37,588 nt of DNA from NCBI GenBank assembly GCA_040882265.1, contig JBBEBO010000051.1, forward strand, positions 1-37,588. Direction: 5' to 3'. Positions 1 through 7,367 of this stretch are shown here, piece by piece. The stretch is from Brumimicrobium sp040882265. Lineage in GTDB: Bacteria > Bacteroidota > Bacteroidia > Flavobacteriales_D > Crocinitomicaceae. The notes under the pieces were generated by a model. That model saw only the letters and a list, made by a program, of their open reading frames with translations, searched no databases and had not been told where the DNA came from. The position numbers and the translations under genes are program-made. Positions within the stretch are counted from its first letter, which is position 1. Every line of letters starts with the position of its first letter.

Positions 1-11
1 CTAAAAGCAAG

Positions 12-27
12 ATGCACTAAAGTGCAT
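12..27. repeat. short perfect hairpin upstream of sigma factor
   Basis: ATGCAC, a TAAA loop, then GTGCAT: a perfect 6-bp stem, followed by a short T-rich stretch. It could end transcription from a gene left of the window or be a regulator site for the sigma-factor promoter. The sequence does not decide between these. Confidence 0.35.
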
Positions 28-40
28 AGTTTTAACTATT

Positions 41-74
41 TTTGGAACCAATAAAAGAGCTTGGTGTAACTTTT
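41..74 (+). promoter_or_regulatory. candidate Bacteroidota-type promoter for the sigma-factor operon
   Basis: TTTG at 41-44 and TAACTTTT at 67-74 are separated by 22 nt, close to the TTTG-N19-21-TAnnTTTG pattern of the primary sigma factor of Bacteroidota. Initiation would fall near 80, about 20 nt before the start codon. The spacing is slightly long and the last -7 base deviates. Confidence 0.35.
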
Positions 75-100
75 TAATTAGTTATTCGTCTTGCAAGAAC

Positions 101-580
101 TTGAATAGAAATGAATATCATATCGCAGTTAAGGAATATAGTGATAGACTTTATCGCTTTGCTATAAAATTGTGTAAAAGCGAAGATCTTGCAAGTGATT
201 TCGTTCAAGATACATTCGAAAAAGTTTGGATTAAACGTGAAGGTATAAGTTTTGAAAAAGTTAAGTCTTATCTCTTTAGAACATTGTATAACGGTTTTAT
301 TGATTACACACGAAAATCTAAAATAGTTTCGTTAGAAGATTACCATGCGGATGTTACTTTAAATGAATCTAATCACGATTTAAATGAGGTATTACATTTA
401 GCCTTGAGTAAATTATCAGACACACAACGTTCTGTAGTGTTACTCAGGGATTATGAAGGATATAATTACGCTGAAATCGGGGAGATTTTAGGTTTGACTG
501 AATCTCAAGTTAAAGTTTATATCTACAGAGCGAGAAAACATTTGCAAAAATTCATTGGCAAAATTGAGTTAGTAATATGA
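101..580 (+). CDS. ECF-type RNA polymerase sigma factor (sigma-70 family)
   Basis: A 159-residue protein with the two-domain layout of an extracytoplasmic-function sigma factor. Region 2 spans about residues 10-75, including SEDLASDFVQDTFEKVW. Region 4 spans about 100-150, with a helix-turn-helix in YAEIGEILGLTESQVKVYIY and the usual RARKHL ending. It should direct RNA polymerase to a small regulon, probably under control of the membrane protein encoded next. The start is TTG: no ATG lies in this frame between the upstream stop and residue 1, and the nearby ATG at 111 is in another frame. The downstream gene overlaps it by ATGA, so the two are translationally coupled. The family call is secure; the signal and regulon are unknown. 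Confidence 0.9.
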   Translation: MNRNEYHIAVKEYSDRLYRFAIKLCKSEDLASDFVQDTFEKVWIKREGISFEKVKSYLFRTLYNGFIDYTRKSKIVSLEDYHADVTLNESNHDLNEVLHLALSKLSDTQRSVVLLRDYEGYNYAEIGEILGLTESQVKVYIYRARKHLQKFIGKIELVI

Positions 581-1632
581 ACATTACGAAAGAAAATTAC
601 GAAGCATTTTTACTTGACTTATCAGAAGGAAATCTATCTGATGAGTTAAGAAATGAATTGACTCACTTTCTAAATGAAAATCCAGATTTAGATGCTGAGA
701 TTATCGACGGTTTCGTTGAGTTAAAAACCAATGTGAATAAGACAATAGACCACTCAGCATTAACGTATGAGAAAATAAATAATTCCAATCGTAAGCACTT
801 TTTCACAGCCTATTTTGAAGGTGATTTGAATCAAGACGAAGAAAAAATGGTGTTTGATTTTATAGCAACTAATAAAACTTTAAAAAATGAATTTGAGCAG
901 TTTAGAAAAGCAAAATTAATCCCAAGCACAGAAGAGTTCAAACATAAAAATTCGCTTTATGCAATAGCTGATAGAAAAATAAATAGAGTTCTTTTTTGGA
1001 TTCCTCGAATTGCAGCAACATTCGTGATTTTGTTTTTTGGAATGAAATTTTTGATTCAAAACGACTCTTCTAAAAAAGCTCTTTACTCTAAAAGTGAACT
1101 TGATACAGAAAAAACCACTTCGTTTGACATTGATCCTGTAAACTTCATAAAAATAAAAGACAACAACATACTTTTAACGAACAGTGGAGATAATATAAAT
1201 AAAACATCTACGCTAAAAAATCATGATAAACATTTATTAAGTGTATCAAAAAAAGAAACCGATCACTCATTTGACGATGAAGAGAAAAATAAAAAAAATG
1301 ACTCTATTAATTCAGACAAACCATTTGAAGCACCTATTAATCTAGACATAAGCAATACTGCTTCTATAGATACTTCAACTATAAGAGAAAGCCCCAAGAG
1401 GAATAAGCAGCATACGAATAAACAAATAAGATTAAAAGACTATTTAGTTCTTAAAGGCAAAAAGGTAGATGTTATAGATTCATCTGGTCGACCAGATTTG
1501 ATTGGTATATTGAATAAAGGAAGTAAATCATTGACTGGAAAAGAAATTATTGCACAAAGAAACACACAGGAATCCAAGAAAACCGTTTTTCAACTTGGCG
1601 GATTACGGATTGAGCGATCTACTGGAAATTAA
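577..1632 (+). CDS. membrane protein, probable anti-sigma factor
   Basis: 351 residues. Residues 8-42 and 74-110 look like two copies of one small helical unit (aromatic, Leu/Phe-rich, EGNL or EGDL turn, acidic helix), resembling the N-terminal segments of Bacteroidota anti-sigma-like proteins. One membrane helix lies at about 139-160. The roughly 190 residues after it should be periplasmic and are Asn/Lys/Ser-rich and poorly ordered until about 280, followed by a compact tail. Its ATG overlaps the sigma gene's TGA, the usual arrangement of an ECF sigma with its regulator. No zinc-finger (ZAS) HxxxCxxC motif is visible, so the anti-sigma assignment is inferred from position and topology. Its stop codon overlaps that of the convergent helicase gene. 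Confidence 0.7.
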   Translation: MNITKENYEAFLLDLSEGNLSDELRNELTHFLNENPDLDAEIIDGFVELKTNVNKTIDHSALTYEKINNSNRKHFFTAYFEGDLNQDEEKMVFDFIATNKTLKNEFEQFRKAKLIPSTEEFKHKNSLYAIADRKINRVLFWIPRIAATFVILFFGMKFLIQNDSSKKALYSKSELDTEKTTSFDIDPVNFIKIKDNNILLTNSGDNINKTSTLKNHDKHLLSVSKKETDHSFDDEEKNKKNDSINSDKPFEAPINLDISNTASIDTSTIRESPKRNKQHTNKQIRLKDYLVLKGKKVDVIDSSGRPDLIGILNKGSKSLTGKEIIAQRNTQESKKTVFQLGGLRIERSTGN

Positions 1633-3065
1633 TCTCCCCAGTCCTCACTAAAAAACTGCTCATTAAAATTAATGAGGTACAACTTCTCCGTAGCTCTTGT
1701 AAAAGCCGTATAAAGCCATCTAAAATAAGATCTATCAAGCATTTCTTCTGTCAAAAAACCTTGATCTACAAATACACACGGCCATTGTCCTCCTTGAGAT
1801 TTATGGCATGTAACTGCATAAGCATATTTCACTTGCAGAGCATTAAAATAAGGGTCTGCCATAATTCGTTCATATCGCTTTTTCTTATTTTTCTCAAATT
1901 CGTAATCTTTTTCTACAGCGAAAAAAAGTGCTTTCATTTTCTCTCTAGGAAGATTAGCACTATTTTCGTTCAAAACATCTAGCATTATTTTAACCTTTAT
2001 TGGCTCAATATCAGGATAATCTACAAGTCGAACAGTTGCATCTGCAAAATCGAAATCGTATAAAGTTTCTCTATTGTGGATTCTTTGAACTTCAATGGTT
2101 TCACCATTAGCAATAAAACCAGCTTGTGACTTGTCATCTAACCAAAAGTAATTATTTCGAACAACCATGAGTAAATCGTTTGCTACAACATTCTCTTCAT
2201 ACCAGAATATTCTTGAACGAATTTGCTGATTAAAAAGATTTGCTCTTTTGTTACTTCTTGTGATTACAATTGTATCTGTTACACCAAAATTTGTAAAAGC
2301 AGAGTCTAGCTCATCCTCTAACTCATCTCCCATTAAACGATGTAAATCACTGTTTTTCGTTTTAAAAAATGAAGGGTAAGAATTATCTTGCGCTGATCGA
2401 AGTGCTGTTGCATTTGCTAAAATATCTGAATTTTTAGCTTGCCTCAGTACATGAGACAACTGAAAATGTTGAATGAAAACATTGGAATAGAAGTTTTGCA
2501 TGTAATCCAAATTCAAAGCAGGACTGAAATCAGCTCCAACTGGAGGTAGTTGGGCTTCATCACCAATAAAAATCAATTTGCAATTTTTACCACTAAAAAC
2601 GTAATTCACTAAATCCTCTAATAAGCTTCTCGGATTTATATTGCCATCACTATTCTTTGTGTAATCTCCTAACATTGAAGCTTCATCAACTATAAAAAGT
2701 GTGTTAGTGTGGAGATTAGGAGCTAAACCTAATTGAATTGCTCCACCAGCAATAGTTTGTTTTCTATAGATCTTTTTGTGTACTGTAAAAGCAATTTGAT
2801 TAGAACGTTGAGAAAATACTTTAGCTGCTCTCCCAGTTGGGGCTAACAAAACAGTTTTTTGTTTTAAACTTCTTGTCGCTTTTACAAAAGAACTTAATAA
2901 GGTAGTTTTTCCAGTTCCCGCATATCCCTTTAAAATAAAAAGTGGATTGTCTCTTTCAGCAGTATAAAAATCACATAAATCATACAATAGCTTTGACTGT
3001 TCCTCAGATGGAGTAAAAGGAAAGTGGTTTAAAGTCATTTGCTTTAATTGCTCCGAGATGTTCAT
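1629..3065 (-). CDS. RecD-like ATP-dependent DNA helicase (SF1)
   Basis: 478 residues with the ordered motifs of a superfamily-1 helicase: Walker A GYAGTGKT at 48-54 region, LLAPTGRAAKV at about 73-83, Walker B VDEAS at about 126-130, motif III IGDEAQLPPVG at about 167-177, and C-terminal VTCHKSQGGQW (418-428) with YTAFTRA (452-458), as in the UvrD_C_2 fold. It is shorter than RecD of RecBCD and has no RecB or RecC nearby. It belongs to the stand-alone RecD-like/AAA ATPases common in Flavobacteriales, which probably act in DNA repair or replication restart. The gene is convergent with the anti-sigma gene and both stops fall in one TTAA. Substrate specificity cannot be read from sequence. Confidence 0.88.
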   Translation of the reverse strand: MNISEQLKQMTLNHFPFTPSEEQSKLLYDLCDFYTAERDNPLFILKGYAGTGKTTLLSSFVKATRSLKQKTVLLAPTGRAAKVFSQRSNQIAFTVHKKIYRKQTIAGGAIQLGLAPNLHTNTLFIVDEASMLGDYTKNSDGNINPRSLLEDLVNYVFSGKNCKLIFIGDEAQLPPVGADFSPALNLDYMQNFYSNVFIQHFQLSHVLRQAKNSDILANATALRSAQDNSYPSFFKTKNSDLHRLMGDELEDELDSAFTNFGVTDTIVITRSNKRANLFNQQIRSRIFWYEENVVANDLLMVVRNNYFWLDDKSQAGFIANGETIEVQRIHNRETLYDFDFADATVRLVDYPDIEPIKVKIMLDVLNENSANLPREKMKALFFAVEKDYEFEKNKKKRYERIMADPYFNALQVKYAYAVTCHKSQGGQWPCVFVDQGFLTEEMLDRSYFRWLYTAFTRATEKLYLINFNEQFFSEDWGD

Positions 3066-3109
3066 AAAATATTATTGATTTTAAATTCGGAGAAAAGCAT
3101 TTAATTTAT

Positions 3110-3790
3110 CTAAATCAGCTCTATACCTGCTTTAATAGCATCGGAGATATTTTTTCTCAAAGTTACTAAATTCGTCTCCATCATATAACAAGGAGCAGTA
3201 ATTATTTTATTTGTTCTATCGACATTAATTTCTGAGGCTGTTTTCATTGTAGTTTTAGCTCCTGTACTTTCAAGACCTTGGGTGAAACCACTAATATCGT
3301 AAGGAGACTCTTCTTTATCGGTACCAATCGTCATGAAAGGTTTTATGTTAGAATCTTCAAAAGCTTTAGCAACAACTACAGGACTAACACAGAGTGCTAC
3401 AATTGGTTTTCCAATGTTAACCATATTGACCAACATCAACTTTACTTCGGGTAAAATATCACCTTCAGGACCATTCAAAGCCCAAGTTGTAAAATTTTTA
3501 GCACTTCCAAAACCACCTGGAATCACAAGCATATCAATATCTGCTGGATCAACATAAGTTATTGAACTAATTTGTCCACGGGCAATGCGTGCAGCTTCTA
3601 TGAGCATGTTTCGCTCCTCATCTTGTTCTTCTCCAGTTAAATGGTTTATCACATGATGTTGTTTGCTGTCAACTCCAATACATACAGCCTCAGCTCCTGC
3701 TTCTTCAATTGCTAAAAGCGTTAAAACTGACTCGTGAATTTCTGCTCCATCATAAACTCCTGAACCCGAAAGTAAAACACCAATTTTCAT
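3110..3790 (-). CDS. elbB: ElbB-like glyoxalase of the DJ-1/PfpI superfamily
   Basis: 226 residues matching ElbB, the isoprenoid-biosynthesis-associated glyoxalase, along its full length. It opens with KIGVLLSGSGVYDGAEIHE, has the flavodoxin-like core VIPGGFGSAKNF (about 89-100), and a nucleophile-elbow cysteine at C134 in IVALCVSP. Acid residue E19 sits where DJ-1 relatives place the catalytic Glu. Family members show weak glyoxalase activity, converting glyoxal or methylglyoxal to hydroxy acids, and act in the cytoplasm. The physiological substrate is not settled. It is a single gene 44 bp from the helicase gene, on the same strand and upstream of it, and divergent from the DCC-type gene. 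Confidence 0.9.
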   Translation of the reverse strand: MKIGVLLSGSGVYDGAEIHESVLTLLAIEEAGAEAVCIGVDSKQHHVINHLTGEEQDEERNMLIEAARIARGQISSITYVDPADIDMLVIPGGFGSAKNFTTWALNGPEGDILPEVKLMLVNMVNIGKPIVALCVSPVVVAKAFEDSNIKPFMTIGTDKEESPYDISGFTQGLESTGAKTTMKTASEINVDRTNKIITAPCYMMETNLVTLRKNISDAIKAGIELI

Positions 3791-3869
3791 ACACTACTTT
3801 TTTATTAAATCTTTCAATCAACAATATTGTTTAGAACATCTAATATAAAGTTTTAATTTTGTTTATCAA

Positions 3870-4289
3870 ATGGAAAGATTAAAGAACATTGACGATAAAC
3901 GGATTGTCTTTTACGATGGAGGATGTGGATTTTGCAATTCATCAGTTCAGAGAATTATAGATAAAAAGAAAAAAACTTTCTATTTTACTGCTATTCAATC
4001 AGATTTTGCTAAAGAATTCTTGGAAAAACAAGGTGTTAAGATAGATATGACAACTTTGTATTATTGGGAAAAGGGAAAGTTATTTGATAAATCTTCAGCT
4101 GTAATAAGAATTGCTAAAGACATGAAAGGACTTTATCCACTTATTTATTATTTTGGTATTCTATTTCCCAAACCAATTAGAGATTACATTTACCTACTTG
4201 TTGCTAGAAATCGGCACAAAATTAAAAGCAGTCATAGAGTTTCACCCAAAAAAGATGGTGAAGAACTGTTTATTGATTATAAAAAGTAG
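3870..4289 (+). CDS. DCC-family thiol-disulfide oxidoreductase (DUF393)
   Basis: 139 residues with the family hallmark DGGCGFCN near the N terminus, giving a CxxC redox pair at C19 and C22, followed by a thioredoxin-like small domain. Members are described as thiol-disulfide oxidoreductases of the DCC or YuxK type, but few have known partners. No signal peptide is visible, so it is probably cytoplasmic. A TAATTTTG -7-like box ends only 8 bp before the ATG. If it is used, the mRNA would be nearly leaderless, but its -33 partner is poor. The shared hairpin at 4416-4453 may end its transcript as well. Confidence 0.85.
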   Translation: MERLKNIDDKRIVFYDGGCGFCNSSVQRIIDKKKKTFYFTAIQSDFAKEFLEKQGVKIDMTTLYYWEKGKLFDKSSAVIRIAKDMKGLYPLIYYFGILFPKPIRDYIYLLVARNRHKIKSSHRVSPKKDGEELFIDYKK

Positions 4290-4415
4290 TGAGATCTTTA
4301 AAAAATGGTTAACGACTTAATCGTTTGTCTTATCAATCATAGAACAATTAATCTTGATATATTGAACTCTAGATTTCTTAAACCATATTCCAGTTATGAC
4401 CATACTTGCTAAACC

Positions 4416-4453
4416 AAAAAAAAAGCCGCAAAGTCGGAACTTTACAGCTTTTT
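4416..4453 (-). terminator. intrinsic terminator of the Lys/Cys-rich protein gene
   Basis: AAAAAGC (4420-4426) pairs with GCTTTTT (4447-4453) and AAAGT (4430-4434) with ACTTT (4439-4443), across a 3x3 internal loop and a CGGA tetraloop. On the minus strand the hairpin is followed by nine Ts. The five Ts on the plus side could also serve the convergent DCC-type gene. Confidence 0.75.
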
Positions 4454-4472
4454 ACAAAATCTTATTTGAGAA

Positions 4473-4727
4473 TTATTTTTTCTCTTTTTTCTTGCTACAA
4501 CAAGCTTTTTTCTCACCTTCTTTCTTGTCACAAGATTTTTCTTCAGCATTTTTAGCTTCATCTTTCTTGCAACAATCTTCTTTCTTGCAGTTTTTCTTCT
4601 TGCATTTCTTCTTTTTATCGTCTTCTTCCGCTTGCTCTACAATTACATTGTTTGCCATTGCAACTGAAGTGTAACCTATGGTTCCAAGAAATAAACCTAT
4701 AGTTAAAATCATCATTAATTTTCTCAT
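4473..4727 (-). CDS. small exported Lys/Cys-rich protein
   Basis: 84 residues. A signal peptide (MRKLMMILTIGLFLGTIGYT, cut near residue 25 at AMA-N) precedes a mature part made largely of Lys, Glu/Asp and Cys. There are seven cysteines, in CKKKNC, DCC, SC and ACC contexts. The composition suggests metal binding or a disulfide-linked envelope role, but no family is recognised and this is inference. It lies 30 bp downstream of psd on the same strand and has its own terminator, so cotranscription with psd is plausible. The real strand is supported by the signal peptide and terminator; the opposite frame gives only a Phe/Ser-rich artefact. Confidence 0.72.
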   Translation of the reverse strand: MRKLMMILTIGLFLGTIGYTSVAMANNVIVEQAEEDDKKKKCKKKNCKKEDCCKKDEAKNAEEKSCDKKEGEKKACCSKKKEKK

Positions 4728-4757
4728 AATCTTAAAATTTATGTATCAAAAATAACA

Positions 4758-5426
4758 TTAATATGTCAATTCACCAATTTTTGTAACTTGACCTTTGACT
4801 TTATCGCCAATTTCAACATTTATTTTTGTACCGATTGGTAAAAGCAAATCAATTCTCGAGCCAAACTTAATAAAACCATATTCTTCACCCGCTTTAATTT
4901 CATCACCGGGTTGAATGTAATAGCAAATTCTACGTGCAACTGCACCTGCTATTTGGCGAAACAAAATTTCCTTTCCCGAAGGATGCTCAACAACAAAGGT
5001 CGACCGTTCATTATCTGTTGAACTTTTAGGGTGCCAAGCGACTAAAAACAAACCTGGATGATATTTAACGTATTTAACAATACCCGAAATAGGATTGAAA
5101 TTTGCATGCACATTAAGTGGTGACATAAAGATAGAAATTTGAATTCTTCTGTCTTTAAAATACTCCGACTCTTCTACTTCTTCAATAACAACTACTTTTC
5201 CATCAGCTGGTGAAATAATATCATTTTCAAGTCCATTAAACACACGTTTCGGAACTCTAAAAAATTGAATAATCAAATAAGCCATAACCAATACTCCAAG
5301 AGTCAATAAGGCAAACAACCACCACCAACCAACAACTGACCACAACCAAAAATTTAAAAACTGGAGACCAATAAGTATTAGCAGACCAATTGTAATTATT
5401 AAATAACCTTCTCTATGTAACTTCAT
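4758..5426 (-). CDS. psd: phosphatidylserine decarboxylase proenzyme
   Basis: 222 residues. Psd decarboxylates phosphatidylserine to phosphatidylethanolamine at the inner membrane. Two N-terminal membrane helices (about 8-28 and 34-56) precede the catalytic domain, with SPADGKV (72-78), the SIFMSPLNVHANFNP block (about 98-112) and the self-cleavage site in KFGSRIDLLLP. Cleavage between G189 and S190 would leave a pyruvoyl group on the alpha chain. The length fits the short (archaeal-type) Psd subfamily used by Bacteroidota. In related genomes psd commonly follows cdsA; here the two are separated by a 0.9-kb repeat-filled region. Confidence 0.95.
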   Translation of the reverse strand: MKLHREGYLIITIGLLILIGLQFLNFWLWSVVGWWWLFALLTLGVLVMAYLIIQFFRVPKRVFNGLENDIISPADGKVVVIEEVEESEYFKDRRIQISIFMSPLNVHANFNPISGIVKYVKYHPGLFLVAWHPKSSTDNERSTFVVEHPSGKEILFRQIAGAVARRICYYIQPGDEIKAGEEYGFIKFGSRIDLLLPIGTKINVEIGDKVKGQVTKIGELTY

Positions 5427-5670
5427 TCTTTAATGTTTATCAAGTAGTCCTTGACATAAGGTGGTAAAAATAATTTAAAATAAGGTTTTAGAGAGCTTTT
5501 ATTTTAAAATAATTGAACTCTGCACATATTTCGGATCAGTCTCAAACGTTGGGGTGAATATTGTACAGAATGATCTGGTTGTTAGTTCATCGATGTAAGC
5601 ACGAATATTTTTAGTTCCCCCAATATAAATTCGAGGACTTTAAAAAATTAGCTTAACCTAGACACTGACT
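5427..5670. other. gene-free stretch between psd and the first repeat element
   Basis: No coding frame is credible. The only structure seen is an AT-only inverted repeat, TTTAAAATAA at 5474-5483 and TTATTTTAAA at 5499-5508. The psd promoter must lie here or in the element to the right if psd is not read from cdsA; I could not pick a convincing one. Confidence 0.6.
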
Positions 5671-6102
5671 CAGGGCAAACGCATTTAAAAATTAAATCTC
5701 GAAAAGAACTTATTTTGTCACGCCTGTCTGACGCTAGGCATGGATTTTTGAAACAAAAATACGCGCCAAAATAAAAATCTGTCTATTCTTCTTTGACCAC
5801 GGGTTAAAACCCGTGGCAAAAGAACCTTTGGTTTTAATTAAAATGCGGATCGGATACTTTACCAGTAAGTTTTTAACCGCGGAGAACGGGAAGAAACGCC
5901 ATTGCGACCTCTTTGCCCATCTCTAGCGGGCTTTAAATACGCTATAGGTCATTACAGGAACAGTTAAGACTGGCGAGAAGCATCAATTATATTCGTATAT
6001 CAGTAAATTCGAAAAATCTTTATTTAACTGGTAAACATCCCGATGGGCATTTTAATTAATTCAACTAAAAAAGAACCTTTAAATTTAAATGCGTTTGCCC
6101 TG
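5671..6102. mobile_element. MITE-like element, copy A (432 bp, interrupted)
   Basis: The ends are perfect 19-bp terminal inverted repeats: CAGGGCAAACGCATTTAAA at 5671-5689 and its reverse complement at 6084-6102. Directly outside lie GACACTGACT (5661-5670) and GACACTTACC (6103-6112), an 8/10 match that looks like an aged 10-bp target duplication. Inside is a palindrome, CCACGGGTT-AA-AACCCGTGG (5797-5816). The 40 bp from 5797 to 5836 are identical to 31480-31519 in inverted orientation. The element has no reading frame of its own. It is interrupted by a second element at 5842-6051. Without that insert and one TTAATTAA it would be 214 bp, close to the 192 bp of copy B. Confidence 0.85.
5842..6051. 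mobile_element. second inverted-repeat element nested in copy A
   Basis: A 210-bp segment flanked by perfect 8-bp direct repeats TTAATTAA (5834-5841 and 6052-6059). Its ends are imperfect inverted repeats. They share AATGC, then ATCGG, then TTTACCAGT at the same offsets, 19 of 25 positions. At the matching point copy B runs through without it, so copy B represents the empty site. The interior (about 5875-5945) contains a GC-richer imperfect palindrome around CCGCGGAGAACG. It has no coding capacity. The target TTAATTAA is itself palindromic, so the exact duplication length is open. Confidence 0.75.
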
Positions 6103-6141
6103 GACACTTACCATGAAATATATCCGCAAAACAATGAGTGC

Positions 6142-6181
6142 TTTTTGTCATGATTTTTAGAGCAAAAATTCACGCCAAAAA
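6142..6181. repeat. degenerate copy of the element hairpin
   Basis: TTTTTGTCATGATTTTT, four bases, then CAAAAATTCACGCCAAAAA forms a long imperfect hairpin. The same design occurs in copy A (about 5712-5775, with an extra GCCT...AGGC hairpin inserted) and copy B (31544-31582). This copy lies outside the inverted repeats of copy A, so the hairpin also exists as a separate repeat or as a relic of an older element. Confidence 0.55.
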
Positions 6182-6348
6182 GGGTTGTGGTTGAGATTCT
6201 TATCCGTGGACTGAAGTACACGGCTGAGGTGTGTCGTCTTTACGAGGACTTGTTAAAATTATTTGATAGATTGTTATTTGCTAATATATCCCACAGTTGG
6301 AATTAACTTGGTGAAAGATGAAATAAGGATTTAAAATAATTCACTTTT

Positions 6349-7170
6349 TTATATCATTTTTAGAGACAAACAAAACATACTCCAAACATAAAAAAAGGGA
6401 GCTGCAAATAATACTGCATCAAAACGGTCTAGAATCCCGCCGTGTCCAGGCATGATGTTACCAGAATCTTTTACTCCAACAATGCGTTTAATCTTTGATT
6501 CTACCAGATCTCCAATTGCACCAGTAGAAGAAATAATTGCAGCACCGATCAACCAATAAACGTAATTTTGAGAAGTGAAATACGCAAAAACTGCACCTGT
6601 AATTATTGCAAAAATAAAACCTCCAATTGTACCCTCCCATGTTTTTTTAGGAGAAATGCGCTCAAATAGTTTATGTTTTCCAAAGAATCGACCACTTAAG
6701 TATGCAAACGTATCATTTGACCATACTATCAAGAACATGCCTGAAATAATTTTCCAAGAAGTATCTTCATCAGAAAAATTATAAAGTTGAAAAATAATTA
6801 TAAATGGAATTAGAACATAAATCAACCCTAAGTAAGTTAATGCTAGATCATTTAAAGGATTTTTCTCTTTACTATACAATAGTAAAACGAAGGGTATAGC
6901 AATCAATGGAAAAATTAAAACATTTAATTTCCACAACCCTATATGACTTCCAATGAACAAAAGGTATATTAAAACACCAGTGATTAGTCCAGTATTTTTG
7001 AAAGGTTTACCAACATTGTTCTTGTAAAAAAGCTGATAAAACTCAAGCAAACCTAAAGACATAAAAGTACCTAGAACAATTGCAGTAGTTAATTCACCAA
7101 GTAAAAAAGCACCAATTACAATCACAATAAAAAGTGCACCAGACAGTGTTCTAACTAGGATATTACTCAT
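6349..7170 (-). CDS. cdsA: phosphatidate cytidylyltransferase (CDP-diglyceride synthase)
   Basis: 273 residues from the ATG at 7170. The enzyme makes CDP-diacylglycerol from phosphatidate and CTP, the precursor of all bacterial phospholipids, including the substrate line that ends with Psd. It has about seven membrane helices and the C-terminal CTP-transferase signature: SPKKTWEGTIGG, then GDLVESKIKR and KDSGNIMPGHGGILDRFD. The chosen ATG overlaps the preceding gene's stop as ATGAGTAA, typical coupling. A TTG four codons upstream would give a longer overlap and is less likely. It is the last gene of the rsfS-ftsH-DUF2007-cdsA run; repeat elements begin about 250 bp after it. Confidence 0.95.
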   Translation of the reverse strand: MSNILVRTLSGALFIVIVIGAFLLGELTTAIVLGTFMSLGLLEFYQLFYKNNVGKPFKNTGLITGVLIYLLFIGSHIGLWKLNVLIFPLIAIPFVLLLYSKEKNPLNDLALTYLGLIYVLIPFIIIFQLYNFSDEDTSWKIISGMFLIVWSNDTFAYLSGRFFGKHKLFERISPKKTWEGTIGGFIFAIITGAVFAYFTSQNYVYWLIGAAIISSTGAIGDLVESKIKRIVGVKDSGNIMPGHGGILDRFDAVLFAAPFFYVWSMFCLSLKMI

Positions 7171-7351
7171 AAGGTTTATCAATTAAAAACTTGGCTCGCA
7201 CCACGTCTTCAGCTTTTACATATAGTTCTAACGCTCCAAAGTTGTTGTATGAGGAATCCTTTTTATCAATTAATAAGACGCCAATACCTTCCTCTTCAAG
7301 TTTCAACTTTATAATATGAGCCAAATGATTTTCAGTTGTTCTAAAAACCAT
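7163..7351 (-). CDS. DUF2007 putative signal-transducing protein
   Basis: A small protein, 62 residues from the ATG at 7351. The pattern RTTENHLAHIIKLKLEEEGI, then LLIDKKDSSYNNFGALELYV and a final helix containing RAKFLID matches DUF2007, a ferredoxin-like small domain often between ftsH and cdsA in this phylum. Its role is unknown. Starts at 7420, 7453 or 7459 are also open but would overlap ftsH by 53-92 bp and add residues not typical of the family. The start at 7351 lies 16 bp after the ftsH stop and is preceded by AAAGA. It overlaps cdsA by 8 bp. Confidence 0.8.
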   Translation of the reverse strand: MVFRTTENHLAHIIKLKLEEEGIGVLLIDKKDSSYNNFGALELYVKAEDVVRAKFLIDKPYE

Positions 7352-7367
7352 TCTTTGTGAGTCAAAA

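Noticed and set aside
4396..4674. Open frame on the plus strand, Phe/Ser-rich, opposite the Lys/Cys-rich gene
   Set aside because: Its composition is the mirror of Lys codons on the other strand, and the minus-strand gene has a signal peptide and a terminator.
5629..6262. CGAGGACTT direct repeats on both sides of copy A (near 5630 and 6243)
   Set aside because: Nine bases with weak flanking similarity, not adjacent to the element ends; chance cannot be excluded.
5661..6348. CRISPR array or phage remnant in the repeat-rich spacer
   Set aside because: Repeats are inverted and irregularly spaced, there are no regular spacers, and there are no cas or phage genes nearby.
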